Assembly: GCA_905116865.2 (NCBI GenBank)
Contig: CAJHNH020000846.1
Location: forward strand, 626,869 to 690,868
Reading direction: 5' to 3'
DNA length: 64,000 bases
From: Candidula unifasciata
Lineage: Eukaryota > Mollusca > Gastropoda > Stylommatophora > Geomitridae
Shown: positions 33,200 to 44,200 of the stretch, piece after piece
Layout of the letters: every line of letters begins with the position of its first letter
Numbering within the stretch: position 1 is the stretch's first letter
Program-made: the position numbers and the translations under genes
The notes under the pieces: generated by a model
What the model saw: the letters and a program-made list of their open reading frames with translations, nothing else
Databases searched by the model: none
Told to the model about the DNA's origin: nothing

Positions 33200-34228
33200 A
33201 AACTTCCATAATGTATGATTACAAGAAACTATGGCAAAAGAAAGTCCACAGGGACACATGAAGCAGTCAACAGATGAGAGACTCACCTCCCTTGCTTGTT
33301 GCTCCCAACTTCTACAATGTATGACTACAAGAAACGGCTATCCTCCGAATAACGGTCCTAAATTATCGAGGCGGAAAATATACCCCAACAGGGCCTCAGT
33401 CACGTATCAATTGTGCACTTCAGGGGACTATAACGCCACCGCCGAATTGCAAACTTCCGCCACCGCCGAGAGTATACCCCATGCCTATGGCCCGAGAAAG
33501 ACGACAGGGACACATGGAAGCAGCAGACATGAGAATGAGACTCACCTACCTTGCTTATTGCTCCCAACTTCTACAATGTATGACTACAAGAAACTATAGC
33601 CAGAAAAAGTCGACAGGGACACACATGGAAGCAGCAGTCAGTAGACATGAGAATGAGACTCACCTCCCTTACTTGTTGCTCTCAACTTCTACAATGTATG
33701 ACTACAAGAAACTATGGCCCGAGAACGTCGACAGGGACACAAACACATGGAAGCAACAGACATGAGAATGAGACTCCCTTGCTTAACTTCTACAATGTAT
33801 GACTACAAGTACAAGAAACTATGGCCCGAGAACGTCTACATTGACAGGGACACATGGAAGCAGCAGACATGAGAATGAGACTCCCTTGCTTAACTTCTAC
33901 AATGTATGACTATAAGAAACTATGGCCCGAGAAAGTCGACAGGGACACATGGAAGCAGCAGACATGAGAATGAGACTCGCCTCCCTTGCTTATTGACTAT
34001 TGCTCCCAACTTCTACAATGTATGACTACAAGAAACTATGGCCCGAGAAAGTCGACAGGGACACATGGAAGCAGCAGACATGAGAATGAGACTCACCTCC
34101 CTTGCTTATTGCTCCCAAATTGTACAATGTATGACTACAAGAAACTATAGCCCGATAAAGTCGACAGGGGCACATGGAAGCAGCAGACATGAGAATGAGA
34201 CTCACCTCCCTTGCTTATTGCTCCCAAC
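33200..34228 (+). repeat. minisatellite of about 125 bp, interrupted by a MITE and a hAT element
   Basis: Units read ATGGCCCGAGAAAGTCGACA, GGGACACATGGAAGCAGCAG, ACATGAGAATGAGACTCACC, CTCCCAACTTCTACAATGTA. About seven complete and partial copies are present. A piece (CTCCCAACTTCTACAA) reappears at 38319 after the hAT element. A MITE half lies at 33331-33480. Confidence 0.85.
33331..33480 (+). repeat. partial copy of the fold-back MITE
   Basis: GGCTATCCTCCGAATAACGG, CCCCAACAGGGCCTCAGTCA matches the left arm of the element at 39211-39409. The right arm is absent or rearranged. Confidence 0.65.
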
Positions 34229-34552
34229 CAGTGTTGCCACTTTGGATCTTTTATATCCAAATTTAGATCTTTTTCATTGCATTTAGATACTGTTTTTGAC
34301 GTTTAGATCGTAAATATTTTTCTAGATTCTTTTTATTTGGAATTAGATATTTTATAGATTTCTTTTCCTTTCATTGTCAATTTAATAATTACAGTGTAAA
34401 ATATTTACTACAATATTTTTGTTTTGGTCTGGCACGTACATTGTGACAACTGCCATTACTTGAACTTTGAACTCTCACTGAGGTCAACGCACAAATATCT
34501 GGCAGCCCCGGTATTGATTAATAAAATCGCGCGTAAATCATACTAACTTTGT

Positions 34553-36259
34553 CATCATCATCGTCCAGCGCAGACAGTCCAGTCGCACACAGCTCTCGCT
34601 CGCTCGCTCGCTCAAACCGCCCGATCAGCCACGTGTCTCTCGTCCGCTTGCTAACTACCCATTCGTAGTCTGATTATCGATAGCTAGATACTGGTCAGAC
34701 TCGTTTGATATTCGGCTGAGTTTGGCTCGACTACGCTATCGGTATTCGTCTGCGTTTGGGTCATTAGCGGCCCGGGAGCACATCATTTGTTGAAGAGCCA
34801 GCCATACCAGCCATTTGTGAAAAGATTGTCTCGTAAACTGCAGAGAAAAGCACGCTCGGTGTACTTTTCAGTTCACTCAACGAGCCTTGCCAGACTCTGC
34901 AGGGAGCGAGCAATCAATTGCCGCCGGACTTATACAGCTCTTTGCCAGCCACAGCCACACGAAACCATGGCACGTGATAAAAAGAATCCTGTCCAGCGCC
35001 GGGACACCAGGGCAACCTCAGCCAAAAAAGAGGAAGCACCTGTCGCCGCACCAGAACTGACGATGCCAGAACCGGTCGACGACCCGGAGGAGACACCTGC
35101 CCAGACGCTGCAAGCCCTAGATGTAGGCCCTATCGAGGCACCCGTCTACCCAGAAGCCGCCCCAGTCGTGGCGCAGGGAGCCACCAACACCCGCCCACTC
35201 AGGCAGCAACAGCAGCAGCGATCAGGAACCCACAACACCGAGATTCTGCAGTGCGCACGATGTAACAAGGCGTGGCACTCTGCCTCGTCATGTCGAAGCA
35301 GCCCGTCGTGCCGTTACTGTTCCGGCCCACATCCATTCAAGGAATGCCCTCTGGCGAAAGTGGACCCGGACTTTAAGAAGCCCAACGCCAGCCGGAGATG
35401 TTCCAACTGCGCAGGAGCACACAGTGCGAGATACATGGGGTGCCCGTATCTAAAAGAATGCAGGAGAACTCTGACGACCACCACCACTCACAACCCAGAG
35501 CCGAAGCTAAGATCACGGGCGCCTAGTCCGACAGTTGTGTCACCCACGAACAACGAAATTGCACTTCTAAGACAGGAAATCAGAACTCTTCAAGAAGAGA
35601 ACGCAAAACTCAAGGCACTCAGGACTCAAGACAGGGACGAGATGTTAGACCTGAGAAACATCCTACAGGCATCACTTGAGACCCAGAACTATTCAAATTC
35701 AAAACTGTTTTCAGTAATTTTTGGCATAATTTAAATACTCAAAATTTTAAAACAATAAATGGTGGTCCAAAGGACGTTGTGTATGGAAGCTCGCTCTCCT
35801 TCGAGATACGCCTAGCCAGATCAAAGGGAGACAGAACAAACAGGAAACACCAAGAAAGAAGAAGGAAGACATGCACCAGTGACAACAGGACGAGCGGTTT
35901 GATTCGGATGGAAGCATCAAGCCCAGAAATGGCACAAACACTAAAATTCAGTCACGAAAGTGACGCAAATAACCCAGACCACAAATATAGGCGGAGACTG
36001 CTAGTAGCCTAGGCTAGCTAGCAGCAGTCTGAACGTGGTCGAGCTTTTCTTTTTTTTTTCTCAAAAGGACTTGGACTTGGACTCCGCCGCCAAAGCCACT
36101 CCCACCTCTTACCTCACTCTGACAGAAGCAACAAACCTCAGGCATAAATGTAAATCGCCACAACAGAAAAAGCTGATAACTGGAAAGAATTCCAGACACC
36201 AAAACGCCGACCTCGATATAACCAATGCTCAGTCTAGGAGCCGGTTGAAAGAGGCACGA

Positions 36260-36299
<40 letters not shown>

Positions 36300-36316
36300 A
36301 ACACCAAGTAACCAAG
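34553..36316 (+). mobile_element. ORF1-only LINE inserted in the hAT element
   Basis: It is flanked by a 12-bp duplication TACTAACTTTGT (34541-34552, 36317-36328). It has a GC-richer leader, a complete ORF1, a short 3' region with a 37-base T run (about 36262-36298), and a tail resembling ACCAAGTA repeats. There is no endonuclease or reverse transcriptase frame, so it must have moved in trans, or it lost ORF2 after insertion. Confidence 0.8.
34967..35734 (+). CDS. LINE ORF1 protein with three zinc knuckles
   Basis: The 255-aa frame starts at ATG 34967 in a good context (ACCATGG). The first third is Pro/Ala/Glu-rich. Three knuckles follow: CARCNKAWHSASSC, CRYCSGPHPFKEC and CSNCAGAHSARYMGC. 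Next comes a short coiled coil (about EIALLRQEIRTLQEENAKL). This arrangement is known from ORF1 of I/Jockey-type LINEs, where it binds RNA. The frame is intact. Confidence 0.8.
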   Translation: MARDKKNPVQRRDTRATSAKKEEAPVAAPELTMPEPVDDPEETPAQTLQALDVGPIEAPVYPEAAPVVAQGATNTRPLRQQQQQRSGTHNTEILQCARCNKAWHSASSCRSSPSCRYCSGPHPFKECPLAKVDPDFKKPNASRRCSNCAGAHSARYMGCPYLKECRRTLTTTTTHNPEPKLRSRAPSPTVVSPTNNEIALLRQEIRTLQEENAKLKALRTQDRDEMLDLRNILQASLETQNYSNSKLFSVIFGII

Positions 36317-36410
36317 TACTAACTTTGTTTCAACCGTATACTTACTGTGCTAAAAAAAAAATAATTGCTCACCTTCTTATGTGGCTTTCACTTTGAAAAA
36401 ACCTTTCAAC

Positions 36411-38023
36411 ATGCCAAAAGTAAAGTATGAGCCAAAAATTTGGAAAGAGTGGTTGCATGATAAAAAAAAAAAAAAAAACGGGGATATGACCAAAGCTTGT
36501 TGTAAGTACTGCAAGTGTGAAATTAAAGCGAAAATACAAAACTCAAAGAGTAATGCAGAGACTAAAAAAGCATAAAACTGCAGTTTCATTTAAAGATATT
36601 ACACCGCTGACATCTGTTTTCAGAACTATACTGATAAATGAATCATCAAAAGTTGAAGTATCAGTCGCAATGTTTTTAATTTGTCACTGCGCAATTTCAA
36701 ACTAAGACCATTTGATCGATTTGTAAAAAATCTTGGACTAGTTCAATTTGAAAAGTGTGATGTAGAAAGTATAGTTTAGGAACTGAAGGACCTTTTAATC
36801 AGCAAACAGTTAGGCTTGAAGAATTTGGCTGTAATTGGTACTGATAATGCCTCAGTGATGGTTGGTATAAACAATGGCGTGTATGCCAAGTTGAAGGAAG
36901 CTAACCCATCGTTAATACTTATAAAATGTATGCATCATTCATTGCAGCTAGCATTATCACATGCTTCATCTAAATATTTACCAAGGAATTTGGAATACCT
37001 TATTGCTGAAACACTTTACTGGTTTTCCAAATCATTTTTCAGACAACAGCAATACAATACATTATATACAGCCTTGAATGATGGTTCCACACCACCGAAA
37101 ATTCTGTCAGATTGCAAAACTAGATGGTAATCAATTTAACCAGCTGTTGAAAGAATTATGAAGCAATGGCTGAAGTTGAAGACACACTTTGAAATAACAA
37201 GACAAAGTGAAAAGTGCTACGCGGCTGAAATACTATATGGAATGTACAGTGATGAAAAAAAATTGTCATTCATTCTCTTTTTATAACCTATTCTAATGGA
37301 AGTGCAAAAAGTTAATAAACTGTTTGAATCTAAACTTGTTGATAAAGATGAATTATTTGATGATCTTATCTTGCTATTTCACTCGGTAAAAGACTGGTGT
37401 TGCCAACTTCTAAAACTGATTTGCTCACTTGCACTATAGAGAGCTATTTGGCTCCTAAGCCACACCTTGGATATTAAATCGAATAAAAAATTGATGATTA
37501 AAAAACAAAAGGACTGTTAACAGAGAATGAAGAGAACAACTTACGAAAACGCTGTCAAGATTTCCTTATCTCATTATCTCATTATTGAAGAAGAGACTTC
37601 CTGAAAATCTAGATGTTTTGAAAAATATTTCACTTTTTTCTCTGTGAGCAACATACTTCAGCCAATAAAGGACATACCTACATATTGTAAAGTTATGACA
37701 TTTTTAGAGGCTACTGATAATAGTGTCGCGGAAGCAGAATATCAGTTAACCAAAATAAAGTTAGCTGAATGGACAAACAAAACAGAAACTAAAGCGTTTT
37801 GGAGTGAAGTGACACAATTTAAAGATGCCTCTTCAAACAGTCCATTCTGTAAGCTCTTTAAAGTGTCATGTCTGCCATGATACTACCCCACTCAAATGCT
37901 GACGTAGAAAGAGTTTTCAGTGCTATGAATTATATCAAATCTAACCTAAAAAACAGTATGAAATTTGACCTGTTAAATGCTATCGTGCCATTAAAATTCG
38001 GCCTGATGAGACCAGAGAAATAA
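36411..38023 (+). pseudogene. hAT transposase, broken
   Basis: Blocks occur in order but in different frames: an N-terminal BED-type zinc finger (ACCKYCKCEIKAK at about 36495-36533, preceded by an A16 run that garbles the frame), GTDNASVMVGINNGVY and LIKCMHHSLQLALSHAS in the RNase H-like core (36816-37130), and a C-terminal dimerisation motif NADVERVFSAMNYIKS (about 37890-37940). Several stops separate them. Confidence 0.85.
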
Positions 38024-38455
38024 GCCTACTGTTCCACTTATAAAGAAATTTGAACAGCTAAAGCATACCAGGGTCATTATGGATCTGAAGCTTCAACTTC
38101 ATTATCCAAGCTAAGTTTATCCTGTGGATCTTGTGAGGCTGACATCGGTGAAGGTGAGGACATGATTATGTAGGATAAGTCATAACAAAAGCTATGTAAT
38201 TTTTGACTTTTTCAATGTGGATGTTTTTTCTAGATATTTTTCACGCAGATTTAGATCTTTTTAGATATTTTTTGACACCATTTTGGATATTTTTTGTCAA
38301 AGAAAAGTGGCAACACTGCTCCCAACTTCTACAAAAGCTGCCCCGGCGAACAAACGAGCCAGAAGTCAGCAGCAGCAGAGTCGGGTCATTGCTAGCGGTT
38401 AACGGTCATTTTAGGGGAAGAATTATTTTCATTTGTTTTTTGTCATTCTGCAAAA

Positions 38456-41248
38456 ATGACGTCGCTCTCATTGTGGAGTAAATGTCGTAAGTGTTTATTG
38501 CTTGTCCTGCATTATTTAAATATATATGTCAGAGTTTGCATTTGATTAATTTTCACATATTTAAAAATCAAAATCGACAAGTTTGCAAATTCTCTGTTGT
38601 AGTGTTTCGTTTCTCAAAAGGCCGGACACAAAGTTTGTTTGGAAAACAATGTAGTATTTCAACTATTTCAGACTGCTCCTGGGACCTTGATTTTATTTTC
38701 TTTTTATGTTGCGTCTGTGAAATATTTTTGGTTTCTGTTTTGCTTTCCTTGATTGTCTGCTGGGGAAAGGGGGGGGGGGGAGGAGGGGTTGCCGGCTGAA
38801 GTTATATAACTTTTCATTTGTTTTTTCCCTTTCCGTTTCATTCAAAGAGAGTTGTAAAAGTAAAAGCCTTACTGATATAGATTTTAATATAGAAGATGAC
38901 AGTTCTTAGAGGAACCAAGCTCACATGTAGTCACTGTTCAATGGCTACTGCCAGCTTTACACCTATATTCTTCATTTAGTGTGCTTTTGTCCTTTGCTAT
39001 ATTCTATAACTATAAACATTTCATGATATTTTGTGAAGTTCTTGGTTGCTTGATATCTGATTTCCTCCATGTGTTTGAGTAACATGATATAATCACTAGT
39101 AGTATTTCTTTTACTGTTGTCTTTGGCTCTCATTCACTTTCTTGAATGGTAGCTGATGTGCCTTGGATTCTGTTGGACTCTTATGTTTAGCTGCTAGCTC
39201 AATTTGCAATGGGGCTATCCTCCAAATAACGGTCCCAAATTATCAAGGCTAAGAAAATACCCTAACAGGGCCTCAGTCATATGTAAATTGCGGATCTCAT
39301 TTCGACGACTATACCGCCTGAAAGAGGTCTGCAATTTACATATGACTGAGGCCCTGTTAAGGTATTTTCTTTGCTTCGAAAATTTGGGACCATTATTCAG
39401 AAGAAAGCCTGCAATTGTTAGGCCTTTGCTGTGTCATTGTTAAGTTGATGTTGTTTATCTTTTATTACTTAAGTAGTTACTAGTTCCTCCAACTTTTTTT
39501 TTCATAATTGGCATCTTTCCCCTCTTTCCAAAAGATAGTGTTATATATTATAAGGAGGCATGGGACTCACAGCCTATGGCGAGTGTGACTAGCAAGACCT
39601 GCCCACATTAAAAGTCTTCCACAATTATAGCATGGGATTTCAGGACCATTGTTGTCAACATTTGTGTTTAGTCTGTTTCTTCTCAGACGTTCAGCTCATC
39701 TTTTGTGCAACCAATACTTCCTCCATTGTTACTGCTCATCTTTTGTGCAACCAATACTTCCTTCATTGTTACTGCTCATCTTTTGTGCAACCAATACTTC
39801 CTTCATTGTTACTGCTCATCTTTTGTGCAACCAATACTTCCTCCATTGTTACTGCTCATCTTTTGTGCAACCAATACTTCCTTCATGTTACTGCTCATCT
39901 TTTGTGCAACCAATACTTCCTTCATTGTTACTGCTCATCTTTTGTGCAACCAATACTTCCTTCATTGTTACTGCTCATCTTTTGTGCAACCAATACTTCC
40001 TTCATTGTTACTGCTCATCTTTTGTGCAACCAATACTTCCTTCATTGTTACTGCTCATCTTTTGTGCAACCAATACTTCCTTCATTGTTACTGCTCATCT
40101 TTTGTGCAACCAATACTTCCTTCATTGTTACTGCTCATCTTTTGTGCAACCAATACTTCCTTCATTGTTACTGCTCATCTTTTGTGCAACCAATACTTCC
40201 TTCATTGTTACTGCTCATCTTTTGTGCAACCAATACTTCCTTCATTGTTACTGCTCATCTTTTGTGCAACCAATACTTCCTTCATTGTTACTGCTCATCT
40301 TTTGTGCAACCAATACTTCCTTCATTGTTACTCCCTTCCTGTTGTGCAACCAATACTTCCTTCATTGTTACTGCTCATCTTTTGTGCAACCAATACTTCC
40401 TTCATTGTTACTCCCTTCCTGTTGTGCAACCAATACTTCCTTCATTGTTACTCCCTTCCTGTTGTGCAACCAATACTTCCTTCATTGTTACTGCTCATCT
40501 TTTGTGCAACCAATACTTCCTTCATTGTTACTCCCTTCCTGTTGTGCAACCAATACTTCCTTCATTGTTACTGCTCATCTTTTGTGCAACCAATACTTCC
40601 TTCATTGTTACTGCTCATCCTTTGTGTACAATCAATACTTCCTTCATTGTTACTGCTCATCTTTTGTGCAACCAATACTTCCTTCATTGTTACTGCTCAT
40701 CTTTTGTGCAACCAATACTTCCTTCATTGTTACTGCTCATCTTTTGTGCAACCAATACTTCCTTCATTGTTACTGCTCATATTTTGTGCAACCAATACTT
40801 CCTTCATTGTTACTGCTCATCTTTTGTGCAACCAATACTTCCTTCATTGTTACTGCTCATCTTTTGTGCAACCAATACTTCCTTCATTGTTACTCCCTTC
40901 TTGTTGTGCAACCAATACTTCCTTCATTGTTACTGCTCATCTTTTGTGCAACCAATACTTCCTTCATTGTTACTGCTCATCTTTTGTGCAACCAATACTT
41001 CCTTCATTGTTACTGCTCATCTTTTGTGCAACCAATACTTCCTTCATTGTTACTGCTCATCTTTTGTGCAACCAATACTTCCTTCATTGTTACAGCTCAT
41101 CTTTTGTGCAACCAATACTTCCTTCATTGTTACAGCTCATCTTTTGTGCAACCAATACTTCCTTCATTGTTACTCCCTTCCTGTTGTGCCCCCTCCTCAC
41201 AACTGACATACCATCCAAAGCACATTTCATTAAATTATTTTTTTTAGT

Positions 41249-41285
<37 letters not shown>

Positions 41286-44200
41286 GGATTTTCATATTTC
41301 TAGTAGTCATTGTCAGCACCAAAGCCTTGCTTTGAATGTTTATCTGTTAGCTAATCTGCCAGTAAGAACTTGTTTATCTGCTTCTTTAATTTTATCTTAC
41401 TTAGAAGTTGTGACCTTTCTTGTAGTGATGTTTGACTAGTTATCTCACTTTTCCATTATGCATCCTTGATGACTAGGTACATTGACACAACTCTGTTTCA
41501 TGCAATTGTATTTGGTTCTTATGTACTTTGGGACAAAACAGGGAATTTAGAGACTCAGTGGCATGCATGGTTGCTAGGAAATAGTTGTGGTGATTTGTTA
41601 TCCTTTGAAAACAGTTTTCTCTGTCTCATCTTCCTCCTTTCCTGTCTCTCTTATCCCCTCATCCTTCTCTCTCTCTTTCTCTCTCTCTCTCTCACATGGT
41701 CAAATCTTTTGTTTTATTTCAAGCAGAATCTATCACACAGACACAAGAAATTAACATTTTTAGTACTAGATAAATCACCATATGTATTAATTGCTCAGTT
41801 TGGTTGATTGTTAGCTGATAAATCCCTAGGATCAATAAATATTAATGCTTAATTTTGATGCATCGGCAAACAAGTCATTTGAGCTGTAAAAACGATTTGC
41901 ATAAATCAGAGGGAAGATGATGGAGAGCAGGGCTATTCAACGGGCGGCCCATGGGCCAGCGAATCATTACCAGTTGTATTGTATTAGTGATCTTTCTGTT
42001 CTGGTGCTCGGGCCTCTTATCCCTGACTCTACCCGATTTTCACAATTCTGCCCGTGAGTAAACTTAGTTGAATAGCCTTGATGTAGAGAGTAATTGTGAC
42101 CTGGTACCGAAGTAAATTCTCTTCAAGTTGCAGAACACTCCCAAATTGTTATACTTAGTGACTCATTGTCTGTTCTCCAAGCACTATCAAGCAAAAAACA
42201 AGACAAATTGCAGATCTAAGGACCAACATTGGCTTACTCTCCAAGGAAGCAGAACTGGTCTTGCAGTGGATACCAGCCCACTGTGGTATTCAAGAAAAAG
42301 AGAGAGCAGATGAGTTGGCAAAAGCTGGGAGTAATCTTCCACCACACAGCTACAAGGAAACCAAAAAAGCGCTAAAGCAGTCTTTTAAGCGGGAGTGGAG
42401 AAAGCAGAATGGAGATTACAGACCAGAGAGTGACAGCATAAACAAACTCAACAGGAAAGAACAAACATCAATTTTTAGACTTCGGACAGGACACTGTGGT
42501 CTTCGAGCACACCTGTACAGGATAGGCATAAAAGAATCTGCTGCCTGTGATTGTGGAGCAGAAAGACAGACCCCTGAGCACATACTGCAGTACTGCCCTA
42601 ACCTCTCCCAGCAAAGACTGTGGATCTGGCCCAAGGGAGCCACATTGCAAGAGAAGTTACGGGGGACCAGTGGCGACCTTAAACGCACAATCCTATTTGT
42701 GACCCAGACGGGACTCAATGTTTAGCATGACTGATGTCGAACACAGAAGAAGAAGAAGAAGCAGAACACTCCAAGTTCAGAAACCAAGGGGCTGTTTTAG
42801 ACTGGCAATTGAACAACACTTCTGTCCCTCTCTAAGTTCAGAAACCAGAGGCTGTGTTAGATTAGCAATAGAACAACACTTGTGTCCCTCTCCAAGTTCA
42901 GAAACCAGAGGCTGTGTTAGACTGGCAATTGAACAACACTTCTGTCCCTCTCTAAGTTCAGAAACCAGGGGCTGTGTTAGACTGTCAGTAGAACAACACT
43001 TGTGTCCCTCTCCAAGTTCAGAAACCAGTGGCTGTGTTAGACTGGCAGTAGAACAACACTTCTGTGAAGAGGCATACTGCGATGCAACCAGGTATGGATT
43101 CAGAACAGCATATACAGAGCAACTGAAATAGTTACTGATCAAATACAAACATTCATTAAGTGGCACCTGCTCAGAATAGAGGGATTGAATGGTATGATGG
43201 AAACACTAATGTGGAGCTTTAGGAGAGAATAAAACAAATTCCAGTCAAGGGATGAAGTAGAGATGCTAGTGCTCGACTGGACACACGTATTGAGAAAACC
43301 TGTGCACAGTATAAATAGAATATCTTTACACTGGAACCCCCTAGGTCATAGAAATAAAAACATGCCAAAAAGCTAAGGAGCTAGAAAATAGGTACTGAAA
43401 CCCAAACAAGAAATTGTTGAAGTAACAACTGTCTGAGATATAGAGGTAAATATGTGTCGAGTTTCCAAATAATCATGTCGTAAGAAATTTGGACTGAAAG
43501 CAAGTTTCTCTTCATGTGAATCTTATCTATATATATAAAAATCAATGTTTGTGTGTTTGTTTCACCCCTATAGACTCGGAAACTACTGAACCGATTTAGC
43601 TGAAATTTTCAGGATATGTTTGTTGTGATACCGGATTTTGAACTGTCGTGGTTTGAAATTCATCCTGTCACGGTTAGAGATAGGTGACCACAATTTCTGC
43701 CAAAATATACGCAACTAATATTTATAACTTTAGTGATTTCTAATTATAGCCACGTTAGTAATTGCGCATGCGCCGTATTTACCATTCGCCGGCGAGTTAC
43801 GTGCAGCCAACGCCTTCTCTAATACTAATACATAGAGTAGGTCGTGGTACAGCAAACAAGACTATCTCTATATTTGCCACAATAACCATATTAAACACTA
43901 TTTTTTTTTTTTCAAACAACCTTCGATGGGGGGGGGGGGGGGGGGGGCAATTAAGGACTATCTCGACGTCGGCGCAGGCAGTGACTGCGACATTAACTTC
44001 ATTAACCGTGTTAGACACGTGCGATTTCTATTTCAATAATATATCTGGAGTATCTGTCTAGGAGAAAACAATTGCCTGCGGTTTTGAATTGTGTTTTAAT
44101 CGCTTCACAGTAGTAGGAACTCACATGTCTAATAGTTGAGTTCTCTTTTCGTTGTTCCCATTAAGTGGCTGCTTGGTCGAATGGTTAGAACACTGGGTTC

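Larger units (their letters stand above)
34229..38318 (+). mobile_element. hAT DNA transposon (inactive) with nested LINE
   Basis: Termini CAGTGTTGCCACTTT and its inverse AAAGTGGCAACACTG (outer 15 bp allowing one gap) are flanked by a perfect 8-bp duplication CTCCCAAC (34221-34228, 38319-38326), diagnostic of hAT. Both subterminal regions are rich in TTTAGATCTTTTT-like motifs, probable transposase-binding sites. The 4090 bp include a 1764-bp LINE insertion. Confidence 0.93.

Noticed and set aside
36014..36322. Lys-rich or Phe-rich frames
   Set aside because: They are created by the T37 run near the end of the nested LINE.
39632..41303. Three overlapping frames of 524-532 codons
   Set aside because: They arise from a 40-bp tandem unit without stops; the same peptide pieces appear in all three frames.
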